DNA from: Sphingobacterium populi
Lineage (GTDB): Bacteria; Bacteroidota; Bacteroidia; Sphingobacteriales; Sphingobacteriaceae
NCBI RefSeq assembly: GCF_001586775.1
Contig: NZ_LQXS01000006.1
Coordinates: forward strand, 62,001 to 126,000
Length of the DNA stretch: 64,000 nucleotides
Reading direction: 5' to 3'
Numbering within the stretch: position 1 is the stretch's first letter; each line of letters opens with the position of its first letter. This document shows, in pieces, positions 8,938 through 19,700 of the stretch. Below the pieces are notes generated by a model. The model was not told the origin of the DNA and made no database searches. It saw only the letters and a program-made list of their open reading frames with translations. The position numbers and the translations under genes were made by a program.

Positions 8938-8968
8938 TATAATATCTACTAATGTAATAGATATTATA
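8938..8968 (-). promoter_or_regulatory. Palindrome upstream of the peroxiredoxin gene
   Basis: TATAATATCTA (8938-8948) and TAGATATTATA (8958-8968) form a perfect 11-bp inverted repeat with a 9-nt spacer, 29 nt before the start codon. AT-rich dyads of this size in front of peroxidase genes are often operators, but the sequence does not match the standard PerR or OxyR boxes closely enough to name the regulator. Confidence 0.45.
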
Positions 8969-9006
8969 GTGATAACAAAGGAGAGAAGTTACTGTTTTGT
9001 CAAAAT

Positions 9007-10494
9007 TTACTCTTTTTCAATAGAATACAACAAAACATTGGATAAATCGACCAGTGTCTGCCGATCGAAATGACGAAAAGTGATCTCGCCTGACGCGGTA
9101 CTGATATGAAGATTACCCGTCTTCACCCCGCGCTGCCATAGCGTTTGAGATACGCTGACCGCCAAGATTCGATCAATAGGAATCACCGTCTGCTTACGAT
9201 CCCATACGCCATCTTCTTTGGTAAGGCTATCACCAAATAACCTGAACGAATAAGAACGATAGTAGATGATATTATAAATGGCGATCAGGAAAAAGAAAAA
9301 ACCAATCGTAGCTAACTCAAACATTCCACCATCTCGATAATACCAAAATGCTAATAAACCAATCATCAATACGCTAAGCTTCACCATCCGACTTATGAAT
9401 AAGCCAATTTTTGGTTTTAGTGTGGTGTTTGGCTCCGACAGCGATCTTGCAAAAATCAATTGCCACACCGCCACTCTCGCGGAAGTATTGATCCCCGGAA
9501 TATGAATGGTACTCTCACTGCTGCGCTGCACGTCGGTGATCACCTGATGCAACGATAGCACACCAAGATCCATCATGCGTAATATTGGATTCTGCACAAA
9601 AGTCATCATCTGGATTTTCGTACGGTTGAAAATCACCTGCTGCAATTGAAATAGTCCATAATGCATCATAAAGTCACCCTTACCATTTCTTTTGAGAGAA
9701 AAACTAAAATAGACTGCAAAGTATTTGATGAGGTTGATGACAATCGGGATCAAGATAATAATAGCAAAAATCAGCAAGAGTTGGCCGACAAAATTCATCC
9801 ATTGCGCTTGGAAGTCGTGATAATATCCCTCATAATCTACCTGTGGAATAAAATCTCGAAAAGCATCGAACAGACCAAGCAAAAAGGTGAAGAATAATAA
9901 AAGCCCTTGTTTATAATTTGTAAATAAGCTGACCAATAAGATCGATGTATTCGGGATCCGAAAAAGAAGCTCATCTTCCCCTGTTGCAGTCACGGTGCCA
10001 TCCGTATCAATTCGACTAGATTCGGTAAGTCGTTGAGCCACTAAATAATCGCGCAGTGCTAAGGCAGTCGGCTCACTCAAAGCATACAGATCGACTTCTT
10101 TTTCTTTACTTCCTGCGGATTCAATTTCTACACTATACAGATCCAACGCCTGCTGCACCACATTCTGCCGAACATTGACTTGTAAGATATTTTCAAACTT
10201 CAAGACGATTTTGCTCTTACTGAGCAATCCGCTTTGCAGCACAAATGCATTTTCATCGATATAAAAGCTAAAATTGCGATGACGAAAATAAGCCAATACA
10301 AAGTGCCCTATAACCAATACTCCAAAAATAGCCCAGAATTGCCAAGTCAAGAATATATGTCCATTGCGTACAGCAATAAAGATAATCGGGATCGCCATCG
10401 AACGCAGCACCCGACCAAAAGACAGCAATCCCTCCACGACAAATCCGCCTGCATCTAATCGGGTAGGTTTCGAAAAATCTATTGTATTAGGCAT
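9007..10494 (-). CDS. Membrane protein with bacterial PH (bPH2) domains, YdbT-like
   Basis: The product of about 495 residues alternates pairs of membrane helices (for example SILLVSLFTNYKQGLLLFFTFLLGLF) with soluble bPH2 domains of the pattern SFYIDENAFVLQSGLLSKSKIVLKFENILQV, probably three in all. YdbT-like proteins always accompany a shorter YdbS-like partner, here the gene just upstream. Their function is not established; roles in membrane stress and peptide resistance have been proposed in other bacteria. The ATG at 10494 overlaps the end of the partner gene by 8 nt, a coupled arrangement. An in-frame ATG at 10518 would lengthen the overlap to 32 nt and is less likely. Confidence 0.85.
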   Translation of the reverse strand: MPNTIDFSKPTRLDAGGFVVEGLLSFGRVLRSMAIPIIFIAVRNGHIFLTWQFWAIFGVLVIGHFVLAYFRHRNFSFYIDENAFVLQSGLLSKSKIVLKFENILQVNVRQNVVQQALDLYSVEIESAGSKEKEVDLYALSEPTALALRDYLVAQRLTESSRIDTDGTVTATGEDELLFRIPNTSILLVSLFTNYKQGLLLFFTFLLGLFDAFRDFIPQVDYEGYYHDFQAQWMNFVGQLLLIFAIIILIPIVINLIKYFAVYFSFSLKRNGKGDFMMHYGLFQLQQVIFNRTKIQMMTFVQNPILRMMDLGVLSLHQVITDVQRSSESTIHIPGINTSARVAVWQLIFARSLSEPNTTLKPKIGLFISRMVKLSVLMIGLLAFWYYRDGGMFELATIGFFFFLIAIYNIIYYRSYSFRLFGDSLTKEDGVWDRKQTVIPIDRILAVSVSQTLWQRGVKTGNLHISTASGEITFRHFDRQTLVDLSNVLLYSIEKE

Positions 10495-11035
10495 CTTCTG
10501 ACGGATTTTCTTGCTCAATAGCAGCTACGCGCTCTGATAAATGCTGCTGCAAGGCCATCGCATGTTGATTTTCCAATCCTGCGATCTGCATATCCTTGCC
10601 GGCTCCGGCCGTAAATAGTTCGACAGACACCAAACCTAGCAACCTGCTGAGCACAGATGTCTTTACTTTAATATGCTGTATATGTTTGATCGGTATCACC
10701 AATGTATATTGAGAGAACACGCCTGCTCGATACAATACATCGTGCTTACGAACCGCGTAACCGCGACGGCGAAAAGAAATCAAGTTAAAAACCAAGTAAA
10801 GGACAAGAAGCACCGTCCACGAGGCAGCGGTAGCGATCCAGATGGAATTTTCCATCCTCTTATCATCGTCGGACGTCAATACCACAACTGCCAGAATAAC
10901 CAATGCACATAACCAAATGAGCACCGTATTTGTCAGGATAAAAACCCGATATTTTTTGGAAATGCCATGAAATGAGAGCGTCTCCCACTTCGGCAGATTA
11001 TCTAAGTCGACAGGATTATTTTCAAAACTGTTCAT
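10487..11035 (-). CDS. Membrane protein with bacterial PH domain, YdbS-like
   Basis: The 182-residue partner of the downstream YdbT-like protein has two membrane helices (VFILTNTVLIWLCALVILAVV and WTVLLVLYLVFNLISF) followed by one bPH2 domain (YAVRKHDVLYRAGVFSQYTLVIPIKHIQHIKV). Its 3' end overlaps the start of the next gene, so the two are translated together and likely form one complex in the inner membrane. A divergent acyl-CoA dehydrogenase begins 139 nt away. The family is recognised; its biochemical role is unknown. Confidence 0.85.
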   Translation of the reverse strand: MNSFENNPVDLDNLPKWETLSFHGISKKYRVFILTNTVLIWLCALVILAVVVLTSDDDKRMENSIWIATAASWTVLLVLYLVFNLISFRRRGYAVRKHDVLYRAGVFSQYTLVIPIKHIQHIKVKTSVLSRLLGLVSVELFTAGAGKDMQIAGLENQHAMALQQHLSERVAAIEQENPSEDA

Positions 11036-11147
11036 AAGGGTTCTAGCAAAGGTATTAATGAGATAATATATTCAAAAATAGGCAGATCCTCGCAATTTTA
11101 GTGACAAAAAACAGATTCTTTTATTATGCCAGCATAATAAATAACAT

Positions 11148-11155
11148 TATATTTG
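11148..11155 (+). promoter_or_regulatory. -7 box for the acyl-CoA dehydrogenase gene
   Basis: TATATTTG matches TAnnTTTG exactly and ends 19 nt before the start codon, so the 5' leader would be about 13 nt. A -33 box is not obvious. Confidence 0.5.
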
Positions 11156-11174
11156 AATAACCAACGTAAGCGAT

Positions 11175-12314
11175 ATGATGAATTTTAAGTTATCCGAAGA
11201 ACATACAATGATTCAAGAAGCAGCTCGTGAATTCGCCCAAGAGCTCAAGGCAGGTGTGATCGAAAGAGATGAAAAAGCACTCTTCCCGCATGAATTCATG
11301 CAGAAAATGGCAGATCTGGGTTTTATGGGGCTCATGGTTCCAGAGTCATATGGCGGTGCAGGATTGGATACGTTAGCTTACGTATTGGTATTGGAAGAGA
11401 TCGCGAAAATAGATGCCTCTGCAGCCGTAATACTTTCCGCGCACAATTCGCTCGTATTGTGGGGTTTGAATGAATATGGCACAGAAGAGCAAAAAGAAAA
11501 ATTCCTTCGCCCACTAGCTACTGGCGAAAAGTTAGGCGCTTTTGCATTGTCTGAACCAGAGGCAGGATCGGATGCTTCTTCACAACACACTACCGCCGAG
11601 GATAAGGGCGATCACTATCTCTTAAATGGTACGAAAAATTGGATTACCAATGGTGGCAATGCAGATATCTATCTGGTGATCGCGCAAACGGATGCCGCTT
11701 TAGGACATCGCGGAATCAATGTATTGATCGTAGAGAAAGGTACGCCAGGTTTCAGTATTGGACCAAAAGAAAACAAACTAGGAATACGAAGTTCGGATAC
11801 GCACTCTTTAATGTTCTCCGACGCAAAAATTCCGAAAGAAAACCGCATCGGAGAAGATGGATTCGGATTTAAGTTTGCCATGAAAACTTTGGACGGTGGA
11901 CGCATCGGCATCGCGGCACAAGCATTGGGTATTGCGGCTGGGGCATACGATCTGGCTTTGGCGTACTCGCATGAACGGAAGACTTTTGGTAAGCCGATCA
12001 ATAACCATCAAGCGATACAATTCAAGTTAGCCGATATGGAAGTGGAGATCGAAGCCGCGCGCTTGCTCACCTATAAAGCTGCCTGGACAAAAGATCAAGG
12101 CCTTCCATACGGTAAAGAAGCGGCTATGGCGAAATTACATACATCCGAAGTAGCTATGAAGCACACGGTAGAAGCTGTACAGATCCACGGCGGCTATGGC
12201 TATGTCAAAGAATACCATGTAGAGCGATTGATGCGCGATGCAAAAATCACTCAGATCTACGAAGGAACTTCGGAGATCCAACGCTTGGTGATCGCACGAG
12301 AGATATTGCGGTAA
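11175..12314 (+). CDS. Acyl-CoA dehydrogenase (short/branched-chain type)
   Basis: The 379-residue flavoenzyme has the standard order: an N-terminal helical domain, the middle beta domain with [10 protein letters not shown] (FAD/substrate contact), and the C-terminal helical domain with [24 protein letters not shown]. The catalytic base is Glu363 in IYEGTSEIQ. It introduces the alpha-beta double bond of an acyl-CoA and passes electrons to ETF. The length fits butyryl- or short/branched-chain enzymes. It is not in the beta-oxidation operon at 38-44 kb, whose dehydrogenase is the long type, so it probably serves a different chain length or amino-acid breakdown. Two ATG codons are adjacent; the first is taken. 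Confidence 0.93.
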   Translation: MMNFKLSEEHTMIQEAAREFAQELKAGVIERDEKALFPHEFMQKMADLGFMGLMVPESYGGAGLDTLAYVLVLEEIAKIDASAAVILSAHNSLVLWGLNEYGTEEQKEKFLRPLATGEKLGAFALSEPEAGSDASSQHTTAEDKGDHYLLNGTKNWITNGGNADIYLVIAQTDAALGHRGINVLIVEKGTPGFSIGPKENKLGIRSSDTHSLMFSDAKIPKENRIGEDGFGFKFAMKTLDGGRIGIAAQALGIAAGAYDLALAYSHERKTFGKPINNHQAIQFKLADMEVEIEAARLLTYKAAWTKDQGLPYGKEAAMAKLHTSEVAMKHTVEAVQIHGGYGYVKEYHVERLMRDAKITQIYEGTSEIQRLVIAREILR

Positions 12315-12335
12315 GAGGTTAATTCAAAAGAGCTG

Positions 12336-12363
12336 TTACATGATACAATATTGTATTATGTAA
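12336..12363. repeat. 28-nt AT-rich palindrome downstream of the acyl-CoA dehydrogenase
   Basis: The arms pair along the whole length with a single G-T pair; the core is the perfect 14-mer ATACAATATTGTAT at 12343-12356. It lies 21 nt after the stop and has no T-tract, so it is either a weak terminator or a protein-binding site in the 223-nt gap before the TonB receptor. No gene was seen in that gap. Confidence 0.5.
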
Positions 12364-12537
12364 TGATTGAGGATCCTAAATTCCACGCTCTTCACATCAG
12401 ACTTGTCGTATTCTATTGTGATAAATAGCTAGCATACGATTCTTCGTCGAAAATATCATCTAGTTAAACGAGTACTTTTTGTAAAAGTCAGTTATTTTAT
12501 AATATTAGTGAGTATTGAATCTAACTAACTAAAATGT

Positions 12538-14943
12538 ATGTTTACAAAGAAAGCCTTACTCTGCTATAGCATTTTGCTGTTTAACTGTTTTACACTATTC
12601 GCTCAAAACAAATTCGAAATATCCGGAAAAGTTATTGATACAGATAACCAACCGCTAGCATATGCAATGATTGTGCTCAAACTTGCCACAGAGCAGCAAG
12701 CCATAGCTTCCACCACCGCAGACGAAAATGGCGAATTTCGGCTAACTGCCGTTTCCGAAGGTGCATACACCCTTGTAATAGAAAACATCGGCTTTGAAAC
12801 ACAGGAAATAATAATAGATGTTGATGAAAACAAAGAACTTGGCAACATCTATTTGATAGCAGCGCAAAACGTCTTAGAAAGTGTCACCGTACAAGGGCGA
12901 AAACCAACTATTACACGTAAGATTGATCGCGTAGTACTAAACGTAGATAATCTTGCAGCTGCAGCTGGGCGTTCAGCATTCGATGTATTTAGAATGGCCC
13001 CAGGAGTATCTATTATTCGAGACAACATCGCTATCAATGGTGTGCAGGGTGCTCGCGTGATGGTGAATAACCGTCTTTTGCAACTTGCTGGGCAAGAGCT
13101 AACGGATTACTTGAAAAGCCTTAAACCAGAAGACATACAATCCATCGAGGTGATTGCCAAACCATCTGCAGAATTTGAGGCCGAAGGCTCTGGCGGATTG
13201 ATCAACATTATCCTGAAAAAAAGACGCGAGTCTGGCTTAAATGCGCACGTTGGACATGACTTTAGTCAAGGTTTAGGAAGATTTGCCGGATTTAGACCCT
13301 TTGCGAACGTTAGTTATAATACTGGAAAACTGGCCCTCTCGGCAGACTATTCCTATTTCAATGGGAAGATGTTCGAAAACTTAGATCAACACCGGACACT
13401 CGCTGATGGCAGCGATTATATTAATAAAACCACCTCTGACGAAACACGAAAAATCAACCGTTTAAGATTGTACGGAACGTATGATTTCAATGAAAATCAT
13501 CTTATTTCCTTAGATTATACGGCACGAAGTTTTAAGGCCGACATGCCGATGATTTCGTCTACTGAGATCATAGCAATAGACGAAACGCGTAACTTATTTT
13601 CTAATGGTGATTTCCCAATATATAGAAATACACAATACCAGAATATAGGACTAAACTACACTTGGAAAACTGACACCTTAGGTTCACAGTTACAGCTGAT
13701 CGCGGATTACACAGTTAACAAGGCGGATGCTAGTTCAACCACCAATAGTACAACCTTTAATTATTTAGGGAACCCTATAAGTGACACCGCTTTTGTATTC
13801 AGGTTTCCCAGCAATCTCCAGCTATTCACAGCCGAGGTGAAGTATAACGAAAAGATTTCTACCAATTGGAGTATCCTTTTCGGAGGAAAAATCGCTACGG
13901 CAACTATTGACAACAATAATGTCTATGACATTTTCAATAATGGTACCTGGATGTACGGACAGGATGCCTTTGATTTTCTTTATAGAGAACGTGTTACTGC
14001 GGGTTTCGCTAACTTATCAGGAACGATTTGGGGAACAGAAATTTTGTTAGGATTGCGCGGAGAACACAGCAATATCAAAGGAGATTTGAGCAGCGAATTG
14101 CAGGATTCTCTGGTTCGCCAAGATTATTTTAATCTATTTCCGTCCTTACACCTACAGAAAAAATTGGATGCAGAAGGCATTCATATCTTAACCTTATCTG
14201 CTAATCGGCGCATCCGTAGACCAACCTACACAGAAATGAACCCTTACCAATACTTTATCGACAATTTCACAGTTGTTACAGGAAATCCGAATTTGCAACC
14301 TCAACTCACGACAGGTGCAGAGATTGGTTATTTACTTAAACAAAAATATCATCTTGGATTTGCTTATTCCCAGACCAAAGGTATCATCAATCAGGTATTT
14401 ATCTTGACTCCTGATGCACCAGACATTATCGTAAATAGAGCTAATACTGGTACAGCAGAGCGTTTTTCAATCACGGGTAACGCTCCGGTGAAGTTCGCTT
14501 CTTGGTGGGACTCCAGCAGCAATTTGGAGCTCAGCTATTCGACTTCTGTGGCACCCCAATTTGATCTTTCCATTTACAGCTTAATGCTTCAGACCAATCA
14601 TGATTATAAATTGGGAAAAGGATATACTGCTAATTTAACTGCTATTTACACCCCGAGAATCCTGTCAGGAAACCTGATTACCACAACTATCGCTAGTGTA
14701 GATGTAGGCTTTCGGAAGAAATTTTTCGAAGATAAGTTTACTGTAGCTGCTTCTGTAAGTGACATTTTTTACACGGCTAATTTTGGGGGCACTAGCTATT
14801 TTAATGACGAAACCATTGTGATCCAGAATCGTCAACAAACGAGGGCTTTCAATTTATCTTTAACGTATAACTTCAATTTGGGAAAAGCATTTAGCATTCG
14901 GAAACTAGAGAAAAGTAACCACGAAGAAGCTAGCCGAATCTAA
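12538..14943 (+). CDS. TonB-dependent-receptor-like outer membrane protein (carboxypeptidase-regulatory domain, plug, barrel)
   Basis: The 801-residue product has a signal peptide (ending LFAQ near residue 23). A carboxypeptidase-regulatory-like domain follows at about 25-110 (FEISGKVIDTDNQPLAYAMI, a hallmark in Bacteroidota). The plug is at about 125-230, with VMVNNRLLQLAGQELTDYLKSL and IEVIAKPSAEFEAEGSGGLINI. The rest is a beta barrel of the kind named outer membrane beta-barrel family 3. The C-terminus is polar and extends past the barrel. No SusD-like lipoprotein or regulator is adjacent, so the ligand cannot be guessed. It is probably transcribed alone, ending at the hairpin near 15000. 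Confidence 0.9.
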   Translation: MFTKKALLCYSILLFNCFTLFAQNKFEISGKVIDTDNQPLAYAMIVLKLATEQQAIASTTADENGEFRLTAVSEGAYTLVIENIGFETQEIIIDVDENKELGNIYLIAAQNVLESVTVQGRKPTITRKIDRVVLNVDNLAAAAGRSAFDVFRMAPGVSIIRDNIAINGVQGARVMVNNRLLQLAGQELTDYLKSLKPEDIQSIEVIAKPSAEFEAEGSGGLINIILKKRRESGLNAHVGHDFSQGLGRFAGFRPFANVSYNTGKLALSADYSYFNGKMFENLDQHRTLADGSDYINKTTSDETRKINRLRLYGTYDFNENHLISLDYTARSFKADMPMISSTEIIAIDETRNLFSNGDFPIYRNTQYQNIGLNYTWKTDTLGSQLQLIADYTVNKADASSTTNSTTFNYLGNPISDTAFVFRFPSNLQLFTAEVKYNEKISTNWSILFGGKIATATIDNNNVYDIFNNGTWMYGQDAFDFLYRERVTAGFANLSGTIWGTEILLGLRGEHSNIKGDLSSELQDSLVRQDYFNLFPSLHLQKKLDAEGIHILTLSANRRIRRPTYTEMNPYQYFIDNFTVVTGNPNLQPQLTTGAEIGYLLKQKYHLGFAYSQTKGIINQVFILTPDAPDIIVNRANTGTAERFSITGNAPVKFASWWDSSSNLELSYSTSVAPQFDLSIYSLMLQTNHDYKLGKGYTANLTAIYTPRILSGNLITTTIASVDVGFRKKFFEDKFTVAASVSDIFYTANFGGTSYFNDETIVIQNRQQTRAFNLSLTYNFNLGKAFSIRKLEKSNHEEASRI

Positions 14944-14988
14944 TCGATACAAAAGGTACTCGTGATGAAACAATGCTAACTAAAAAAT

Positions 14989-15027
14989 ATGCTCGACTAC
15001 ACCAATGAGATTGGCATAGTCGAGCAT
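14989..15027. terminator. Bidirectional hairpin terminator
   Basis: ATGCTCGACTA (14989-14999) pairs with TAGTCGAGCAT (15017-15027), and the loop holds a second short pairing CCAAT/ATTGG. A runs on the left and a weak tail on the right suit the convergent genes ending at 14943 and 15074. Confidence 0.7.
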
Positions 15028-15073
15028 TAGAAAAGGTGTTTTCTTTAATGAATCTGAGCTTTATTCAAAGCTG

Positions 15074-15472
15074 CTAGCCCTGCTTCAACTTGGCATCAAG
15101 CTTCGCTAGATGATCAAAATCCTCGAATGAAAAACTGCCTGTCTTAGCAGCATGATGCTCTAGCAAACCTTTGGCTTTTTCTAATAGCGATCTATCGTTT
15201 GTTAAAAATCCATCGTACATCATCAGCAACGCTAAAGGGCGGACTTGCTCTACTTGCAATGTTTCATCGGTATACGTTTTCAACGCGACCAAATCTAGCG
15301 ACTGAAAATAGCCCCGCTCTTTGCCGAAAAAGTCAGTATATCCCGCACCAATTTCTGCATGCTCTTCAGGAGAAGACAAACCACTCTCCCATTTCTCTAC
15401 GACTAATCGTAGAAATTTGCCCATCTCATTGATCCAGTTAAGGATGGTATCTTTCTCAACTCGTATTCCCAT
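15074..15472 (-). CDS. Small helical protein of unknown function
   Basis: The 132-residue product is charged and almost wholly helical by eye, without signal peptide, membrane segment or cysteine. A Glu-Arg-rich middle part contains GYTDFFGKERGYFQSL and the C-terminus reads FDHLAKLDAKLKQG. Nothing in it matches a family I can name with confidence. It is read toward the shared terminator near 15000, with proB 128 nt upstream in the same direction; co-transcription is possible but not shown. The codon pattern and clean ends support a real cytoplasmic protein. Confidence 0.65.
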   Translation of the reverse strand: MGIRVEKDTILNWINEMGKFLRLVVEKWESGLSSPEEHAEIGAGYTDFFGKERGYFQSLDLVALKTYTDETLQVEQVRPLALLMMYDGFLTNDRSLLEKAKGLLEHHAAKTGSFSFEDFDHLAKLDAKLKQG

Positions 15473-15600
15473 TCGATTATATTAAATGTTACTTTTTATT
15501 TTAAACAACAGATCATGCTAATAGTCGCTCACGAGCTACTATTAGCTCGATAAACTCACCTTATTCATCCTAAGAGATACACGCAAAGTATAGCAAAGTA

Positions 15601-16635
15601 CTACAGCAATACAATGTCATCCGCATGTGCGACTTCCAAGTTTTTCTCTCCTGCATGTGCGCGCAACTCCGCAGAATCAATACGCGCTTTGGCCACGGCA
15701 TACACGACCTGTTGCTCATCGACGAGTTGGAAAATCTCTCCAGCTACGAAATCGCCAATAATCTCTTGAACACCGACAGCCAATAGGCTTTTTCTTGCTT
15801 TCAAAGCTGCTATAGCCCCTGTGTCAATCTGTAATTTCCCCGAAATCAAACTTCCCGAAGCCATCCACTTGTGGCGCGAAGAAATGCGTTTGCCTTGTGC
15901 TCGGCAGATGGTACCGGTTTCGCCATGCATTGCTTTCAGCAATCCATCTTCTGTCTTCATGCTGAAGATCACCGATTCAATACCCATTTGGCTCGCCAAT
16001 CGCGCAAAATTAAGTTTGGAAGTCATTCCTCCTAAACCTACAGCCGACTTTTCTTTGCGCGCCAAGCCCAACACCGCACTATCAATCTGCGCAATCTCCG
16101 GCACGACCTCGCCAGCGGCATCTAAAACGCCCGGAACCGACGTGCTAAAAAGCAATTTCTCCGCGCCAAATCCTACGGCAATCAAGGTCGCCAGCTCATC
16201 ATTGTCCGAAAATTTCAGTTCTTGACTGCTGACCACATCATTTTCATTCGCAATTGGAATAATTTGATTGCGCCACAGCGTTTCATATGTGCTTTTCAAT
16301 TGTAGAAACTGATCGCGGTTGGCAAAATGCTGTCGCTCACAAAGACTTTGCGCCAGCGCAATCTTAAACGGTTTGAAATACGTGGCATAGGTTTGCAACA
16401 AGCGTGGGTTACCAATGGCCGCCGCAGCTTTTCGTTCGGATAATGTACCGCGATAATGCGGCAAGAATCTTTTCCCAGCAGCTACAGCCCCGGATGACAC
16501 CAATACAATATTGTACTGTTCTTGTAATTTACTGGCTTGTCGCGCGATCTCTAAAATAACGCGTTCATCTACTTCTCCCTGCTGATCGGTCACCGCAGCA
16601 GAGCCAAACTTTATCACCAGAATAGGCTTCTTCAT
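15601..16635 (-). CDS. proB: Glutamate 5-kinase
   Basis: The 344-residue product phosphorylates glutamate, the first step of proline synthesis. The amino-acid kinase fold is shown by IKFGSAAVTD at the N-terminus, LVSSGAVAAGK, PIANENDVVS and GLGGMTSKLNFA. The C-terminal part after residue 265 (SLISGKLQIDTGAIAALK, then GDFVAGEIFQL) is the PUA domain found in many ProB proteins. Feedback inhibition by proline acts on this enzyme in other bacteria. proA, the usual partner, is not beside it in this window, so the operon is split here. Start and length are normal for the family. Confidence 0.93.
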   Translation of the reverse strand: MKKPILVIKFGSAAVTDQQGEVDERVILEIARQASKLQEQYNIVLVSSGAVAAGKRFLPHYRGTLSERKAAAAIGNPRLLQTYATYFKPFKIALAQSLCERQHFANRDQFLQLKSTYETLWRNQIIPIANENDVVSSQELKFSDNDELATLIAVGFGAEKLLFSTSVPGVLDAAGEVVPEIAQIDSAVLGLARKEKSAVGLGGMTSKLNFARLASQMGIESVIFSMKTEDGLLKAMHGETGTICRAQGKRISSRHKWMASGSLISGKLQIDTGAIAALKARKSLLAVGVQEIIGDFVAGEIFQLVDEQQVVYAVAKARIDSAELRAHAGEKNLEVAHADDIVLL

Positions 16636-16749
16636 AACGGAAGTAAATTAGAATTAATTTCTTGTTCACGCAAGTCTGTTAAGTTATGTTAATCATCTAA
16701 TTCACAGAATAAGAATTCGCTACTTTTAATTCTGTTTAACTACCTTATT

Positions 16750-19700
16750 ATGAATTACAATAAATGGAATAATCTTACGGGATGGCTATGTGGCCTACTG
16801 GCAACCCTCGTATATATCCTCACGGCTGATCGTACCACAAGCTGGTGGGATACAGGAGAATTTATTGCTTCGGCTTACAAGTTGCAGATCGTACATCAAC
16901 CCGGTGCGCCGCTCTTCCTCATGATTCAAAATATCTTTAGCAACCTTGCAGGCGGCGATGTGACACGTGTGGCATTTTGGATGAACATCGGCTCAGCGCT
17001 ATGCAGTGGTTTTACCATTGTTTTCTTGTGTTGGACTATTACCGCATTGGTGCGCAAAGTATTGGTCAAACGCGGCATCGAGCCGAATACCACACAACGC
17101 TTACAAATCATCAGCGCAGGCGCTATTGGCGCTTTGGCTTACGCATTTACGGACACCTTTTGGTATTCCGCGGTCGAGTCCGAAGTATATGCCATGTCGT
17201 CATTATGTACCGCAGTTGTATTGTGGTTGGCTGTGAAATGGATGCATCGCTCGGATCAACCCGATGCCAACCGATGGCTGCTGTTGATCGCTTACGTGAT
17301 GGGATTATCCATCGGTGTCCACTTGCTCAACTTGCTCACCATTCCGGCGATCGCTTTATTGATCTATTATCAGCTATCGCCAACAGTACATTGGAAAGGC
17401 ATTTTAAAAACGATGGTGATCGGCGTGGGCGTACTTGGATTTATTCTGTGGGGCATTATTCAATACACGGTGAAGATGGCAGCCTATGTTGATCTTGCTT
17501 TTGTGAACAGCTTCCACCTGCCTTTTGGTAGTGGCATTGCTTTTTTTGTCATTCTCTTGATTGCCGGCTTGATCTACGGATTGGTTATCACCAATCAGCG
17601 TAACAAACCGATCTGGAATATCGCGCTACTAGCTACCTGTTTTGTCCTATTTGGATACAGTTCCTACACCTTTTTGCCCGTGCGGGCTCAAACAGAAATT
17701 GCGCTGAATAATAATAATCCCGACGATGTATTTTCTTTGTATGGTTACATTACGCGGGAGCAATATCCGTCGGAACCATTATTGAAAGGACCCACTTTCA
17801 ATGCTAATCCTATTGATGTCAATGAACAATCCTTTTATAGAAAAGACGCTTCAAAATACACCGAAATTTCATCTAACAAATCGTATGTGTATGATCAAGA
17901 AATGCTATTCCCGCGTGTTTGGAGTGAGCGCCATGCTGCGTACTATCAAAACTACTTGGGCTTAAACGATGGGCAAACGCCAACGCAAGCAGACAATCTC
18001 AACTTCTTCTTAGGATACCAACTGAACCACATGTACTGGCGGTATTTTATGTGGAATTTTGTCGGTAGGCAAAATGATACGCCGAACCCGATGGTTTCTT
18101 CCTTCAATGGAAACTGGCTGTCGGGTATCAAAGCCATTGATGAGGTGCGCTTAGGCGGACAACAGACTCTCGATCCGATTTTCACCAAAGATCCGTCCCG
18201 CAACACCTATTTCTTTTTACCGCTGTTGATTGGTATAGCAGGGCTGATCTGGCATTTCCGCAAAAGTAAACGCGACGCACTAGTCATTAGCTTGCTGTTC
18301 TTTTTTACGGGCATCGCCATTGTATTGTATCTGAATCAATCACCATTGCAACCACGCGAACGCGATTATGCGTATGCGGGTTCATTTTATATGTTTTCGA
18401 TCTGGATTGGGATGGGCGTTTTGGCCATTACAGAACTTTTGCGTAAGCGGATGGCGCTGCGTTGGGCAACAGGTTCGGCCGTAATAATTGGACTATTGGC
18501 TGCACCCACCTTGTTAATTATAGAAAATTGGGACGATCATGACCGATCTGATCGCACGATGGCGAAGCATATGGCGTACAATTATTTAGAATCTTGTGCT
18601 CCGAATGCCATTCTATTCACGTACACCGATAATGATACTTTTCCATTATGGTATTTGCAAGAAGTAGAACAAGTGCGTCGCGATGTACGCGTGGTTAATA
18701 TTGGTTATCTACAATCGGACTGGTATTTGGAACAACTGATGCAGGATCAGGCCGATTTGAAGGCATTGCCGATCCACATTGATCCGCAGAAGATCGCGAA
18801 AGGCGTACGTGAAGTATTGCATTTTGTCGATATGCAGATCGATGGAAATGTGGATGTTAGCACCCTGCTCGACATTATGCTGTCAGACAATCAGAGCAAT
18901 CAGCTACAGCTGCAAAACGGAAAATACGCGAACGTTTTACCCACTAAAAACTTCCAGCTCCCCATTGATAAAGAAGCGGTAATCGCCCATCAGGTAGTTC
19001 CTAAAACTTGGGAAGATAGCATTCCTGAAAAGTTGGAATGGACGTACAATAAGAATTATGTATCGCGCGCCGAGCTGGGATTAATGTCTTTGTTGGTGAA
19101 TAATAATTGGGAACGTCCGGTTTACTTCTTCTCAAGAATGCCCGAAGAGCATACGATGGGACTAAACAAATATTTGGTATCAGAAGGATTGGTGCATCGG
19201 CTGATGCCGGTGGAACGCGGTCAGCCCACAGAGCAACCAACTTTGGTGAATATGGACACATTGTATGAAAACATCACGCAGAAACTGCAATGGGGCAATC
19301 TGAATCAATTGGCACACTTGGACACCGATTCGCGCTTTATCTATGAGAATTACTTATATCCTGATGTGTTGCATTTAGCATTACAAGAATTGCGGCAGCA
19401 AGACGAGCTCGATAAAGCGGGGCGCGTTGCGGCTATTGCCTACAAAGAACGGCCTAAGCAGGTAAACAATCTTACTCAAGTATATCAAAACACGTTGGTG
19501 ATCGATACCTTGTACAAAACAAAACAATCCAGCGAAGCAAATACGATGTTGCAGCAAAACCTCGCCTTTCTGGCCGCAGATATGGACTATAAAGCTTCTG
19601 TATATGCCAGCAACCAAGAATTGGATGTGCGCAATATTCGTTTAGGAATGATAACCTTGGCGATGTACACCGAGATGCTGCAAGAAGAAAAACATCCAGC

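Noticed and set aside
12538-14943. SusC-type glycan receptor with partner
   Set aside because: No SusD-like gene follows, and the barrel is shorter than SusC (801 versus about 1000 residues).
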